From Halobacillus shinanisalinarum (GTDB lineage: Bacteria; Bacillota; Bacilli; Bacillales; Halobacillaceae), in NCBI RefSeq assembly GCF_022919835.1, contig NZ_CP095074.1:4752001-4816000 (forward strand): a stretch of 64,000 bases of DNA, in the 5' to 3' direction. The position numbers were made by a program, and so were the translations under genes. The notes under the pieces were generated by a model. It was given only the letters and a program-made list of their open reading frames with translations, was not told where the DNA came from and ran no database searches. This document shows, piece after piece, positions 48,129 to 58,068 of the stretch (within the stretch, counting starts at the first letter, position 1; each line of letters begins with the position of its first letter).

Positions 48129-48889
48129 TTGATAGAATCGCTTTTTTCTTTAAAAGGAAAAGTTGCATTAGTGACTGGTTCCAGCAGAGGGCTGGGACAG
48201 GGGATTGCGGTCGGTCTTGCAAAGGCTGGCGCAGACATTATTGGTGTAAGCTCTGGAAATGGTACGTCGGACACGAAGGATCTTGTTGAGGGTTCAGGAT
48301 TGAAATATTATGAATTAACGGCAGATCTTACGGATCCTGAAGCAGCCAAACAGCTGGCTTCAGAGGCTACCTTATTGACTGGAAATGTGGATATTTTAGT
48401 CAACAATGCTGGAATCATCCGGCGTAATCCTGTAACGGAGCATTCTGATGAGGATTGGGAGAATGTCATCAACATTAACCAACACTCCGTTTTCTATCTA
48501 TCACGTGAAATCGGAAAACATATGCTGGAGCGTGGATCTGGAAAAATCATTAACATCGCTTCCATGCTATCTTTTCAGGGGGCTTGACCGTCCCTGGTTA
48601 TACCGCCAGTAAACATGCTGTGGCTGGGATTACTAAATCCTTAGCTAATGAATGGGCAAGTAAAGGCTTAAATGTAAACGCTATCGCCCCTGGGTATTTT
48701 GCGACAGATAATACAGCGCCGATTCGTGAAAATCAAGAGCGTAAATCCTCTATTGAAGCAAGGATTCCTCAGGGGCGGTGGGGAACGCCGGAAGATTTGC
48801 AGGGAGCAGCTATTTTCCTCGCGTCTGATGCGGCGAACTACTTGAATGGCCACATCCTTTGCGTTGATGGTGGATGGATGAGCTCTTAA
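48129..48889 (+). pseudogene. kduD: 2-deoxy-D-gluconate 3-dehydrogenase, single-base frameshift
   Basis: Restored length about 253 residues, TTG start at 48129 behind AGGGAGGT. An SDR with cofactor motif ALVTGSSRGLGQGIAVGLAK, NNAGIIRRNP (NNAG), catalytic YTASK in VPGYTASKHAVAG and IAPGYFATDNTAPIRENQER, ending ILCVDGGWMS. KduD reduces/oxidises between 2,5-diketo- and 2-keto-3-deoxygluconate. The frame breaks at a five-G tract (48578-48582), where six would restore SFQGGLTVPGYTASK. The second half has a start codon overlapping the stop (48584), but a split SDR would not be expected to work. Sequencing error or true mutation cannot be separated here. Confidence 0.9.
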
Positions 48890-48930
48890 TAGATTTATAG
48901 AAAGATTCAAAAAATGAGAGGAGAATGGAA

Positions 48931-49764
48931 ATGGAAGTAAGGTATGCAACCAACCCGACAGATGTAAAACAGTATGATGGTGAAAGATTAAGAAGTGAGT
49001 TCCTGGTAGAGTCCCTGTTTGTAGAAGGTGAAGTCAATATGGTGTATTCTCACTATGATCGAGTCATTACTGGTGGTGCTGTCCCGACAGTGAAACCTCT
49101 GAAACTAGAAGATCAGGAAACTCTGAAAACTGAATTCTTCCTGGAACGAAGAGAAATCGGTATCATCAACATCTCTGAAGGGAAAGGGAAAGTCATCGTT
49201 GATGGGGAAACATATGAACTGAACAAACGTGACTGCTTGTATGTCGGTCGCGGAAATGAAGACGTGCAGTTGGATAGTGTCGATGCTTCTAAGCCTGCCC
49301 GTTTCTACTTAGCCTCTGCAACTGCTCATAAAGAATATCCGACAAAAAAACTTCCGATTGAAGATGCCACTCCTACGAAATTAGGATCTGACGCGGAATC
49401 TAACAATCGTACGATCTATAAATATATCCACGGAGATGGTATACAAAGCTGTCAACTGATGATGGGTATGACTTTGCTTGCTCCAAACAACATGTGGAAT
49501 ACCATGCCACCACACGTCCATGATCGTCGTATGGAAGCTTACCTCTACTTTGATATGGATGAGGAGTCCCGAGTTTTCCATTTCATGGGTAAGCCGGACG
49601 ATACCCGACACCTTGTAGTTAAAAATGAGCAAGTGGTATTGTCTCCGCCATGGTCCATCCACTCCGGTGTCGGAACTAATAATTACACCTTCATCTGGGC
49701 GATGGCAGGAGAAAACTATACGTTTACAGATATGGATCATGTGAAGATGGAAGAGCTGAAATAA
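48931..49764 (+). CDS. kduI: 5-dehydro-4-deoxy-D-glucuronate isomerase
   Basis: 277 residues; ATG 48931 is 7 bases after GAGAGGAG. It isomerises the 5-keto-4-deoxyuronate that arises from unsaturated galacturonate. MEVRYATNPTDVKQYDGERL, EFLVESLFVEGEVNMVYSHY and the cupin metal site MPPHVHDRRMEAYLYFDMDE followed by VLSPPWSIHSGVGTNNYTFI are the KduI blocks. Length equals E. coli KduI (278). It directly follows kduD and ends at a terminator. Confidence 0.96.
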   Translation: MEVRYATNPTDVKQYDGERLRSEFLVESLFVEGEVNMVYSHYDRVITGGAVPTVKPLKLEDQETLKTEFFLERREIGIINISEGKGKVIVDGETYELNKRDCLYVGRGNEDVQLDSVDASKPARFYLASATAHKEYPTKKLPIEDATPTKLGSDAESNNRTIYKYIHGDGIQSCQLMMGMTLLAPNNMWNTMPPHVHDRRMEAYLYFDMDEESRVFHFMGKPDDTRHLVVKNEQVVLSPPWSIHSGVGTNNYTFIWAMAGENYTFTDMDHVKMEELK

Positions 49765-49778
49765 AGGTAATCAGGGAA

Positions 49779-49826
49779 CCATCAGAAGTGGGAGGTACTC
49801 TCCCGCTTCTGATGGGAATTTTTTAA
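49779..49826 (+). terminator. Terminator after kduI
   Basis: CCATCAGAAGTGGGAG with CTCCCGCTTCTGATGG (one G-U pair), then GAATTTTTTAA. Confidence 0.82.
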
Positions 49827-49868
49827 TCTGACCATTGGAAGATCAAAATGATGAACAGGAGAGAAATC

Positions 49869-50813
49869 ATGGATGTTATAACTCTTGGTGAAAGTATGGT
49901 TCTATTCAAGCCGGGTTCGACAGGTCCGCTCAGATATGTAGATTCTTATAGGAGAACAGTGGGCGGGGCGGAGACGAATGTAGCTATTGCACTGACAAGG
50001 CTCGGTCACCAGACGGGCTGGATTAGCAAACTCGGTCAGGATGAATTCGGGCTGTATACACGGAATGTCATCCGTGGGGAAGGGGTGGACACTTCTAGCG
50101 TCGTTTTCGATGATCATGCTCCTACGGCTGTATTTTTTAAAGAAAGAATGACCAATCAGGATCCAAACATTTACTATTACCGGCATCATTCAGCAGCGAG
50201 TTTGCTTTCTCCTGATGATTTGGACGAAAACTATCTTCAATCGGCCAAATACCTTCATTTGACTGGCATCACTCCAGCTTTAAGTGAAAGCTGTAAAGCA
50301 ACAGTAGATGAAGCGATCAAGCTGGCAAAAAAACATAAGAAGACCATTATTTTCGACCCGAATATACGTTTGAAATTGTGGTCTGAAGAAAAGGCCAGAC
50401 AAGTACTTATGGAAATTGCAAGTCAGGTGGATATTGTATTACCAGGCATAGAAGAAGGAAAACTTCTGACGGGATTCAGTGACCCTGAAGAAATCGCCGA
50501 AGTTTTCTTAAATCAGGGAGCTAAAGTTGTCGTAGTCAAGCTTGGAAGTGAAGGAGCGTATTTTGCCACAGAAAGTGAGAGGGCATATGTTTCAGGGTTC
50601 CAAGTAGACGAAGTAGTGGATACGGCTGGAGCTGGAGACGGTTTCGCAGCAGGTTTCATCTCAGGGCTATTACGTGGATGGGACTTTGCGAAAGCTGTCA
50701 AGTTCGGCAACCGAATCGGAGCTTATGCTTTATCTGTGGAAGGAGATATGGAAGGCTATCCTTTTTGGAGGCAAGTTAATCCTGATCAATCTCAGCAAAT
50801 AATTTCTCGTTAG
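49869..50813 (+). CDS. kdgK: 2-keto-3-deoxygluconate kinase
   Basis: 314 residues; ATG 49869 lies 7 bases after CAGGAGAG. A PfkB-family kinase: MDVITLGESMVLFKPGSTGP, RTVGGAETNVAIALTRLGHQ (first signature) and VVDTAGAGDGFAAGFISGLL with catalytic Asp. It phosphorylates KDG to KDPG. kdgA follows three bases later, and kduD/kduI precede, completing the unsaturated-uronate pathway. Confidence 0.94.
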   Translation: MDVITLGESMVLFKPGSTGPLRYVDSYRRTVGGAETNVAIALTRLGHQTGWISKLGQDEFGLYTRNVIRGEGVDTSSVVFDDHAPTAVFFKERMTNQDPNIYYYRHHSAASLLSPDDLDENYLQSAKYLHLTGITPALSESCKATVDEAIKLAKKHKKTIIFDPNIRLKLWSEEKARQVLMEIASQVDIVLPGIEEGKLLTGFSDPEEIAEVFLNQGAKVVVVKLGSEGAYFATESERAYVSGFQVDEVVDTAGAGDGFAAGFISGLLRGWDFAKAVKFGNRIGAYALSVEGDMEGYPFWRQVNPDQSQQIISR

Positions 50814-50825
50814 GAAGTGTGTGCG

Positions 50826-51473
50826 GTGATCAATAAAATTACTCTATTCAATCGTTTAGTAGAAAGTGGTGTCGTGGCTGTTATTCGTAAAGTACCGGAA
50901 CATGCTGTTGAACAGTTATGTGAAAGCCTGATTAAAGGCGGTGTAAATGCCCTTGAAGTAACCGTCGATGATCCGAATGGACTTGCCGCCATCCGAAAAT
51001 TGACAACTGCCTTCAAAGGTCAAGCGATCATTGGAGCAGGAACTGTCCTGGATAGGGAAACGGCAAAGCAGGCGATCGATAGTGGAGCTGAATTCATCGT
51101 AAGCCCGGTGTTGAACGAAGACGTTGTAAAAACGACACTTCGATATGGGAAATTATCTGTTCCGGGAGTCATGACGCCGACGGAGGCCATTACGGCTTAT
51201 GAGATGGGAGTCGACATGGTGAAAGTTTTTCCGGCCTCATCCGTAGGAGATTCGTTCATTAAGAACATGAAAGGACCGTTACCCCAAATACCAATCATGA
51301 CGACAGGTGGCGTTGATCTAGATAATGCGGCAGACTTTATTAGGGCTGGAGCAGTTGCTATTGGGGCAGGTGGAAACCTTATCAATAATACTTTAATTGC
51401 AGAAGAAAATTTTGCTGAAATTGAACAAATTGCTACATCCTATACCGAAGCAGTAAAAGAAGCGAGATCATAA
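50826..51473 (+). CDS. kdgA: KDPG aldolase (bifunctional KDPG/KHG type)
   Basis: About 215 residues from GTG 50826, 8 bases behind AGGAAG; an in-frame GTG at 50817 is an alternative. Class I aldolase with Glu in GGVNALEVTVDDPNG, GAGTVLDRETAKQAIDSGAE and the Schiff-base Lys in DMVKVFPASSVGD. It splits KDPG into pyruvate and glyceraldehyde-3-phosphate. It is coupled to kdgK. Confidence 0.95.
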   Translation: MINKITLFNRLVESGVVAVIRKVPEHAVEQLCESLIKGGVNALEVTVDDPNGLAAIRKLTTAFKGQAIIGAGTVLDRETAKQAIDSGAEFIVSPVLNEDVVKTTLRYGKLSVPGVMTPTEAITAYEMGVDMVKVFPASSVGDSFIKNMKGPLPQIPIMTTGGVDLDNAADFIRAGAVAIGAGGNLINNTLIAEENFAEIEQIATSYTEAVKEARS

Positions 51474-51556
51474 TCCTTCTTTTACGCAGCGAGATTGAGT
51501 GGGAATATTCATATACCTCTCGTGTCGATTACCATAAGGGAGAGGGTGAACGAAAA

Positions 51557-52534
51557 TTGTCAGCGGATATCCTACAACAACTGCTTCAGGAAACAGATGA
51601 AGAAAAATCACTGTTGCAGCAAAGCAATCAAGTGAAAAAAGACCTCTATACAAATAGGGGTGATTTTATCATTCAAAGTGAGAAATTGATGGATTCAGAT
51701 AAAATGATCATGATTAGGAAACATGCAAGATATGCGGATTTTCCGAAGCATAAGCATGACTATATCGAGATGAATTATGTTTACAGTGGCAAACTCGAGC
51801 AAACCGTTGGGGAGACCCCGATTCGGCTGAAACAAGGGGAATTGATTCTGCTGAATCAGTTTATTGAGCATGAAATAAAAGCCTGTGAGCGAGAAGATAT
51901 CATTATCAACTTCATCATCCGTCCCAGGTTCTTTGAATATATTTTCACCTATTTGACGACCGATAATACCGAGAACACGATGAATGATTTCCTGATAAAC
52001 AGCCTATTTGAACATACGCAGAATGGGCAGTTCCTTTATTTTGCTGTTTCTGAAGTGGAGTACATCCAGGAGCTCGTCAAACGCGTTATCAGGGAAATTA
52101 TGAAGCCGAGCCTCTTGTCTCAGTCTTCGATCAAACTGTATATGGGTTTACTCATGATTGAGCTTGTCAAACATTCTGATAAACTGAAAAAACTTAACGA
52201 CGGGAACCTTGAACACCAAATGATCATGAAAGCCTTGAAATATATTGAAGAGCATTATCGTACAGCCAATTTATATGAACTGGCAGAAGAACTAAATCAA
52301 ACTCATTATTGGCTCAGCAAAAACATAAAAAAAATCACAAATAAAAACTTTAAAGACTTATTACAGGAGAAACGATTAAGTGTAGCGATGGATTTATTGA
52401 AAAACAATCATCTGTCGATTTCTTCCATCGTGGAACAGGTAGGGTATGACAACATCAGTTACTTTTACCGGATTTTCAAAAAGAAATATGGAGTAACTCC
52501 GAAACAGTACCGTGACCAATTTGAAGAATTCTAG
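51557..52534 (+). CDS. AraC-family regulator, probable rhamnose/RG activator
   Basis: 325 residues from TTG 51557, behind AAGGGAGAGGGTG. An N-terminal cupin sensor (YADFPKHKHDYIEMNYVYSG, LKQGELILLNQFIEHEIKAC) and the C-terminal double helix-turn-helix (LYELAEELNQTHYWLSKNIK and ISSIVEQVGYDNISYFYRIF, KKKYGVTPKQYRDQF). Its location just before rhaB suggests it activates the rhamnose or rhamnogalacturonan genes. A terminator (52533) follows. Confidence 0.88.
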   Translation: MSADILQQLLQETDEEKSLLQQSNQVKKDLYTNRGDFIIQSEKLMDSDKMIMIRKHARYADFPKHKHDYIEMNYVYSGKLEQTVGETPIRLKQGELILLNQFIEHEIKACEREDIIINFIIRPRFFEYIFTYLTTDNTENTMNDFLINSLFEHTQNGQFLYFAVSEVEYIQELVKRVIREIMKPSLLSQSSIKLYMGLLMIELVKHSDKLKKLNDGNLEHQMIMKALKYIEEHYRTANLYELAEELNQTHYWLSKNIKKITNKNFKDLLQEKRLSVAMDLLKNNHLSISSIVEQVGYDNISYFYRIFKKKYGVTPKQYRDQFEEF

Positions 52535-52571
52535 AAGTGTGGCGATGAACATGTGCCTCGCTTCTTTTTTT
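52533..52571 (+). terminator. Terminator after the AraC-family gene
   Basis: AGAAGTGTGGC with GCCTCGCTTCT (mostly paired), T7 tail. Confidence 0.7.
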
Positions 52572-52719
52572 GTGCCAAATAAGGATAGAAAAGTGAGGAT
52601 ATTCCGAATTATAGTCTGGCTGCTCAATAAATACCACTTACTTTTCTTTTGCAAATAAGGACAATAAATAAACGAATGACGTTATTAAAAAAAAAGGAAA
52701 AACCCCTTATGATAAGAGT

Positions 52720-52733
52720 AGTTAGCGCTTACA
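52720..52733 (-). promoter_or_regulatory. cre box upstream of rhaB
   Basis: On the - strand TGTAAGCGCTAACT, 13 of 14 matches to the CcpA consensus. It ends 15 bases before the rhaB start, a position suited to a roadblock. Confidence 0.75.
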
Positions 52734-52748
52734 ATGAGAGGTGATAAT

Positions 52749-54158
52749 GTGAGTAAATATAGTATTGCCGTGGATATAGGAGCTTCCAGCGGCAGGTTAA
52801 TGGCGGGCAGGGTGGAAGAGGACAGGTTAACCCTTCAGGAAATCCATCGTTTTGAAAATAAGATAAGCAAAAACAGAGAGTTTTTCTGTTGGGATATACA
52901 GAAGATTTTTTATGAAATCAAGGCCGGGATAAAGAAGTGTCGTACTGCTGAAATAGAGCCCGTAAGTATCGGAATTGATACGTGGGCGGTTGATTTTGTC
53001 CTGTTGGATGAAAATGATGAATTGTTGACGGACGCTGTCTCCTATCGTGATCAAAGGACGGATGGGATGATGGAGGAAGTCCTTCAAATCGTGAGTAAGG
53101 AAACATTGTATTTCGAAACCGGCATCCAGTTTCAAAAGTTCAATACGATTTATCAGCTTTATTACCTAAAAAAAAATCACCCGGAAATATTGGAAAAGGC
53201 AAAATCCTTTCTCATGATTCCGGATTATTTAAACTTTTTACTAACGGGTGTGAAAGCCAATGAATATACGAATGCAACATCCACCCAGTTAGTGAATGCC
53301 TTTACTAAAAAGTGGGATGAGCAAATGATAGAACGGTTAGGCATTAATCCTTCCATGTTTCACGAAATAAAGCCTCCTAAAACAAAGCTTGGCCCTTTGA
53401 GAAAAGAGTTGGCTGACGAATTCGGTTTTGATATGGAGGTTATTTTACCAGCTACGCATGATACCGGATCAGCTGTCCTGTCTGTCCCGTCTGTCAATGA
53501 AACGATTTATCTCAGCTCAGGAACGTGGTCTCTCATTGGAGTTGAAAATCGATTCCCGATTTGTGTCTCAGAGGCAATGGATTACAATTTCACGAACGAA
53601 GGGGGAATTGATTATCGTTTTCGCTTCTTAAAGAACATTATGGGGCTTTGGATCATCCAGGAAGTCAAGCGGAATTACCATGATCACTATTCTTTCGCGG
53701 ACTTTGTACACTTAGCCCAGGAGGCCAGGCATTTTACATCTAAAGTAGAGGTGGACGATCAACGCTTTTTAAAGCCCGAAAATATGGTGGAAGAAATTCA
53801 GAAGTACTGTGCAGAAACAGATCAGGTGCCCCCTTCAACGCCTGGAGAAGTCGCTAAATGTGTGTTTGACAGTTTAGCAGATCGGTATAAACAAGCGATC
53901 CGGCAAATTGAGGAGATTTTCGAAAAAGAGTTCTCCACGATTAATATAATTGGTGGTGGATGCCAGAATGAAATGCTGAATCAGCTTATTGCAGATTCCA
54001 CGGGGAAAGAGGTTTTAGCCGGACCGGTAGAGGCTACGGCAATCGGAAATATCGTTTCACAATTACTCTCCCTTGAGGAATTGGACAACATAGATCAGGC
54101 CAGGAGCTTTATTAGACTATCTTTTCCTATTAAGCAATACGTAAAAGTTTCTGTATAA
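52749..54158 (+). CDS. rhaB: L-rhamnulokinase
   Basis: 469 residues from GTG 52749, 5 bases after GAGAGGTGA (an ATG at 52734 lies before that site). An FGGY-type kinase: YSIAVDIGASSGRLMAGRVE, SIGIDTWAVDFVLLDENDEL, ATHDTGSAVLSVPSVNETIY, LSSGTWSLIGVENRFPICVS and INIIGGGCQNEMLNQLIADS. It phosphorylates L-rhamnulose. rhaA follows 18 bp later. Confidence 0.94.
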   Translation: MSKYSIAVDIGASSGRLMAGRVEEDRLTLQEIHRFENKISKNREFFCWDIQKIFYEIKAGIKKCRTAEIEPVSIGIDTWAVDFVLLDENDELLTDAVSYRDQRTDGMMEEVLQIVSKETLYFETGIQFQKFNTIYQLYYLKKNHPEILEKAKSFLMIPDYLNFLLTGVKANEYTNATSTQLVNAFTKKWDEQMIERLGINPSMFHEIKPPKTKLGPLRKELADEFGFDMEVILPATHDTGSAVLSVPSVNETIYLSSGTWSLIGVENRFPICVSEAMDYNFTNEGGIDYRFRFLKNIMGLWIIQEVKRNYHDHYSFADFVHLAQEARHFTSKVEVDDQRFLKPENMVEEIQKYCAETDQVPPSTPGEVAKCVFDSLADRYKQAIRQIEEIFEKEFSTINIIGGGCQNEMLNQLIADSTGKEVLAGPVEATAIGNIVSQLLSLEELDNIDQARSFIRLSFPIKQYVKVSV

Positions 54159-54176
54159 AAAAGAGGAGGAACGTAA

Positions 54177-55433
54177 ATGACCATAAAAGCAAATTTTGAA
54201 TGGGCAAAAGAAGAATATGAAAAATGGGGCGTCGATGTAGAGGGAGCTATGGAAAAATTAAAGAACGTACCGATCTCGATTCACTGCTGGCAGGGAGATG
54301 ATGTAGGAGGGTTTGAAGTGAACCAGCAGGAGCTTTCGGGAGGAATTGATGTGACCGGAAATTATCCTGGTAAAGCGTCGACTCCAGACGAACTCAGAAG
54401 CGATTTGGAGATGGCGCTATCCCTGATTCCGGGGAAACATCGGATCAATCTTCATGCGATCTATGGAGAAACAAAAGGAGAAGTGGTTGAGCGGGATGAA
54501 CTGAAGCCTGAACACTTTGAAAACTGGGTCAATTGGGCAAAAGATAATAAACTTGGTCTGGATTTCAATCCCACCCTGTTCTCTCATCCTAAAGCGGACG
54601 ACGGATTAACGTTGGCACATCCGGATCCATCTATCCGAGACTTTTGGATTCGTCACTGTATCGCCAGTCGTAAAATCGGAGAATACTTTGGAAAAGAGTT
54701 AGGAACACCTTCCGTGACGAATATATGGATCCCTGATGGATACAAAGATATTCCGAGTGACCGCCTGACGCCAAGGAAACGATTGAAAGAATCATTGGAT
54801 AAGATTTTTGCCGATGAGATCGATGAACAATACAATGTGGATGCTGTAGAAAGTAAGCTGTTCGGCATCGGATCGGAAGCCTACGTGGTAGGTTCTCATG
54901 AATTTTATATGGGATACGCATTGAAGAACGACAAATTATGCTTATTGGATACAGGACACTATCATCCTACAGAAGTCGTATCAAATAAAATCTCGGCTAT
55001 GCTATTATACAGCGATCAGGTGGCTCTGCATGTTTCAAGACCTGTAAGATGGGATAGTGATCACGTGGTCGCCCTGGATGATGAACTGAAAGAAATCGGA
55101 ATGGAAATTGTCCGGAATGATGCGTTGGATCAAGTTCGTATAGGGCTGGACTTTTTTGATGCAAGTATTAATAGAGTCGCAGCCTGGACGATTGGTACAC
55201 GGAATATGATTAAAGCTTTATTATACGGTCTGCTGCTTCCAAATGACCATTTGAAGGAGCTGCAGGAAACGGGGAATTTCACGGATCGTTTAGCCTTGAT
55301 GGAGGAGTTCAAGACATATCCGTTTGGTGCCATCTGGGACTATTATTGTGAGGAAATGGATGTTCCTGTCAAAGAAACATGGTTGAATGATGTCCGGCAG
55401 TATGAGGAAGAAGTTCTGTCCAAGCGATCCTGA
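54177..55433 (+). CDS. rhaA: L-rhamnose isomerase
   Basis: 418 residues from ATG 54177 behind AAGAGGAGGAA. Blocks typical for Rha[41 protein letters not shown] (metal ligand region), [20 protein letters not shown] and [20 protein letters not shown], with length as in E. coli (419). It converts L-rhamnose released by the GH105 hydrolase to L-rhamnulose. Confidence 0.97.
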   Translation: MTIKANFEWAKEEYEKWGVDVEGAMEKLKNVPISIHCWQGDDVGGFEVNQQELSGGIDVTGNYPGKASTPDELRSDLEMALSLIPGKHRINLHAIYGETKGEVVERDELKPEHFENWVNWAKDNKLGLDFNPTLFSHPKADDGLTLAHPDPSIRDFWIRHCIASRKIGEYFGKELGTPSVTNIWIPDGYKDIPSDRLTPRKRLKESLDKIFADEIDEQYNVDAVESKLFGIGSEAYVVGSHEFYMGYALKNDKLCLLDTGHYHPTEVVSNKISAMLLYSDQVALHVSRPVRWDSDHVVALDDELKEIGMEIVRNDALDQVRIGLDFFDASINRVAAWTIGTRNMIKALLYGLLLPNDHLKELQETGNFTDRLALMEEFKTYPFGAIWDYYCEEMDVPVKETWLNDVRQYEEEVLSKRS

Positions 55434-55461
55434 AAAACGAGTGCGTATTGCTACTCTATAT

Positions 55462-55505
55462 AAAACATCCACCACTAAAGCGTCTTAGTGGTGGATGTTT
55501 TTTGA
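55462..55505. terminator. Bidirectional terminator between rhaA and the DeoR gene
   Basis: A 17-bp perfect stem AAAACATCCACCACTAA with 6-base loop and T run. Confidence 0.88.
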
Positions 55506-55554
55506 TAAAAGAGAAAAGAGATAGATTTCGGGTGGAAATTCTATCCCTTTTCCC

Positions 55555-56343
55555 TCAAATGACTTCCTGTTGAGAAACCGTATCGACTACTGTGACTTCT
55601 ATACCTTTATCTTCCAGTTGTTGCAGGTCGGAAGGGGATGCATTGTGATCGGTAATTACCCGGTGAATGACATCTAATTGATCGATCCGGGAGAAATCCT
55701 GAACACCAAATTTGCTGTAATCGACTAAAACATACGTCCGTTCTGCACAATTCACCATCGTTCTTTTTATGATGGCCTGATGTTCATCCGATTCACTCAT
55801 CCCACGCTCTGTATGAAGTCCTTTACATGAAATGAAAGTTTTGTCTACAAAATATGTTTTTAAAGAAGCTTCAGCTAAAGGACCAACATAAGAGAGCGAT
55901 TTAGACAGTAATGTTCCACCAGTTGAAATGACTGTAATCTCTTTCTTATCGCTTAATTCCAGAGCCACTTTAATGGAATTGGTAAGGACGGTAAGCGGTT
56001 CATCAGGTAAAGCTTTAGCCATGTACCAGGCTGTTGTGCTGGCGTCTAAGATGATTTTGTCCCCGGAGTTAACATGCTTTACAGCTTCCAGAGCTATCTG
56101 CTTTTTTTCTTTAACATTTATGATTTCACGCTTGGTATAAGGGGTTTCTGATGAATCAGAAGGTTGAAGGCTTACGGCTCCCCCGTGGCTTCTCGCCAGT
56201 TTTTTATTCTTTTCAAGTTTTTCTAAATCCCGTCGAATGGTTTCTTCTGTAACGGAGAAAATCTTACTCAATTCCGAAACCCTTACACTTTCCCGTTCAT
56301 TTACAAGTTCAACTATTCTTTGCTGTCTTTCAGCTATTAGCAT
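55555..56343 (-). CDS. DeoR-family repressor, probable rhamnose regulator
   Basis: 262 residues. Helix-turn-helix VRVSELSKIFSVTEETIRRD and wing LARSHGGAV; the sensor domain shows ILDASTTAWYMAKALPDEPL, SCKGLHTERGMSESDEHQAI and VDYSKFGVQDFS. The GLHTERGMSESDEHQA block is typical of regulators of rhamnose and fucose genes that respond to the sugar-1-phosphate. It is upstream of and collinear with rhaD (gap 84 bp, transcription from 57276 toward 56428 then here). The inverted AACAAAAA operators at 57518 and 58069 are its likely targets. Confidence 0.87.
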   Translation of the reverse strand: MLIAERQQRIVELVNERESVRVSELSKIFSVTEETIRRDLEKLEKNKKLARSHGGAVSLQPSDSSETPYTKREIINVKEKKQIALEAVKHVNSGDKIILDASTTAWYMAKALPDEPLTVLTNSIKVALELSDKKEITVISTGGTLLSKSLSYVGPLAEASLKTYFVDKTFISCKGLHTERGMSESDEHQAIIKRTMVNCAERTYVLVDYSKFGVQDFSRIDQLDVIHRVITDHNASPSDLQQLEDKGIEVTVVDTVSQQEVI

Positions 56344-56427
56344 TTATACACCAACTTTCTATAGATCGAGGGAAATTGCCTGTTTGATTTTAAGGATATC
56401 ATATTTGATAGATAGAAAGTCTTTTTG

Positions 56428-57276
56428 TTACTCGGTGAAGTACTTTTCAGGTGGGTTTACTGAAAATCTTTTTGCAAGATCTCTTAACTCCTGATCTGTA
56501 ATCATTTGTCTGATGCCGTCTTTGTGCGCATTTGTTAGCATATAGATGTGAGCAGCTTTTTCAACAGTTTCGAGCAGTCCGAATGCCTCTGATAAAGATT
56601 TACCTGCACCAAAAATCCCGTGATGCGGCCAGACTACAAGCCGGAAGTCCTTCATTTTCTCAGCCGTTTTCTTTCCGATTTCATCAGTGCCTGGCACCAT
56701 CCACTTCAGAATCCCGACCCCTTCAGGAAAGACCACGAGGCATTCCGTGCACATTTTCCAGAGTGTTCTTGTAAAAAGGACTTCATCCAGCTCATGATTG
56801 AAGGTCATGGCGATTAAATGTGTGGTGTGGGAATGCATGATGACCTTATGGGAAGGGTCTTGTTTCAAACGGGTGATATGGCTCATGAAATGTGATGCCA
56901 ATTCACTTGTAGGGGAAGCTCCGTCACGTAGTCCCCATAACAATTCTATACCTTCCCCATCGGCACGAACACGGATAATTCCGAGGCATTCTTCCGGGTT
57001 TTCCCTAACATTCCGGAAATATTTACCAGATCCTGTCACGATAAAGTATTTACCGGCAAGTTCAGGCACCGGGAAAGCTAAGTCAATAGTTCGTAATACA
57101 TGGTTCACATTTAAGTAGTTGGAGACTTCCCCTTCCTCCAATAAGCAGCTGATATTTCCACCATTCAGCTCATCCCATCCACGATTCCACATGTCATACG
57201 TATTGTTCATCATATCTTGTATAAAAGGTGCGTCTAAAATAGCCTGATTCATTTTTACTTTATTCATTACACTCAT
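56428..57276 (-). CDS. rhaD: L-rhamnulose-1-phosphate aldolase
   Basis: 282 residues from ATG 57276 behind AAAGGA. A class II aldolase/adducin fold: [60 protein letters not shown] (metal His pair) and [20 protein letters not shown] (third His). It yields DHAP and L-lactaldehyde. Length is close to E. coli RhaD (274). It is probably cotranscribed with the DeoR gene downstream. Confidence 0.95.
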   Translation of the reverse strand: MSVMNKVKMNQAILDAPFIQDMMNNTYDMWNRGWDELNGGNISCLLEEGEVSNYLNVNHVLRTIDLAFPVPELAGKYFIVTGSGKYFRNVRENPEECLGIIRVRADGEGIELLWGLRDGASPTSELASHFMSHITRLKQDPSHKVIMHSHTTHLIAMTFNHELDEVLFTRTLWKMCTECLVVFPEGVGILKWMVPGTDEIGKKTAEKMKDFRLVVWPHHGIFGAGKSLSEAFGLLETVEKAAHIYMLTNAHKDGIRQMITDQELRDLAKRFSVNPPEKYFTE

Positions 57277-57675
57277 CTTGTAAATCCTTTCTGCTAACTA
57301 AAGCCCTTATTTATTTTTGATAGCCTGTAATTTTTTCTTTCCACCGGCTTCTCTTGAAAAAGCATCTGTATATGGACAAGAACTTACTGGATTCGGCTGA
57401 AAAGGGACCCTATTTAAAAAAATATGAAGAGGTGCCTTGTGAAATTTTGCATTAAACACTTTCTTTTACCACAACCTGTAATATCTATCTCCATGATAAC
57501 CTTGGTAAGTCTTTGAAATCAACAAAAACAAAAGTAAAAAAAGGTCATTTTTTGCCTTTTTGTTGCAATTGATAAATAAACTTCATTATCCTTTTTAGAT
57601 CTGTAGATCGCTGGTTAGTTATTTTCATAGAGAATGAGCGAACTTCTAGCACAGGTCATACACTCTTTTTTGTTT
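57277..57675. other. Regulatory gap between rhaD and rhaM
   Basis: No gene is supported. It holds the operator at 57518-57573 and, further on, AT-rich promoter-like sequence; the rest has no recognisable content. Confidence 0.5.
57518..57573. promoter_or_regulatory. AACAAAAA-type inverted operator upstream of rhaD
   Basis: ATCAACAAAAACAAAAGTAA, AAAAAGG, then TTTTTTGCCTTTTTGTTGCA and ATTGAT: an imperfect inverted repeat whose left arm is the same as the left arm of the operator at 58069 (TCAACAAAAACAAAA, then TAAAAAAAGGT versus TAAATAAAGGT). Confidence 0.65.
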
Positions 57676-57990
57676 TCACTCCAGGTGAAATACCTCTTGT
57701 AAATCAAATGACACCGGGCGGTGATCCGGATGCGTTTCCATTACGGGGCTCATATACTCCCACCACTTTTGATTAATTGCTGTCTCCGCCATTTCACTCC
57801 AAAGTTCCTCATCCTCAATCTCAATGTAACCATACAGTTCGCTCGTCTTGGTGTTTAAAAAAATAGAGTAACTTTTCACGCCGTGCTTACGAAGTTCCTC
57901 TACCATTTCTGGCCAGATTTCTTTATGTCTCTTTTCATATTCTTGTTGTTGGTCGGGATAAACTTTCATCATAAATGCTTTTCTGAACAT
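57676..57990 (-). CDS. rhaM: L-rhamnose mutarotase
   Basis: 104 residues, the exact family length, from ATG 57990 behind GAGGTGAAA. MFRKAFMMKVYPDQQQEYEK, RHKEIWPEMVEELRKHGVKS (catalytic His), YSIFL, LYGYIEIEDEELWSEMA and the C-terminal WWEYMSPVMETHPDHRPVSF are RhaM blocks. It speeds alpha/beta interconversion of rhamnose for RhaA. It is divergent from aldA with a shared operator between. Confidence 0.94.
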   Translation of the reverse strand: MFRKAFMMKVYPDQQQEYEKRHKEIWPEMVEELRKHGVKSYSIFLNTKTSELYGYIEIEDEELWSEMAETAINQKWWEYMSPVMETHPDHRPVSFDLQEVFHLE

Positions 57991-58068
57991 ATTTTCACCT
58001 CATTATTATTAGTCTCATTGCCTCTTAGATTCTTTGAGAGATACCTACATATTAAATTCACATACCCT

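Noticed and set aside
48584..48889. Separate small SDR protein starting inside kduD
   Set aside because: It is the C-terminal half of KduD after a one-base frameshift; the overlapping ATG is incidental.
57361..57470. Possible short coding remnant in the rhaD-rhaM gap
   Set aside because: Frames are short and without start signals or family resemblance.
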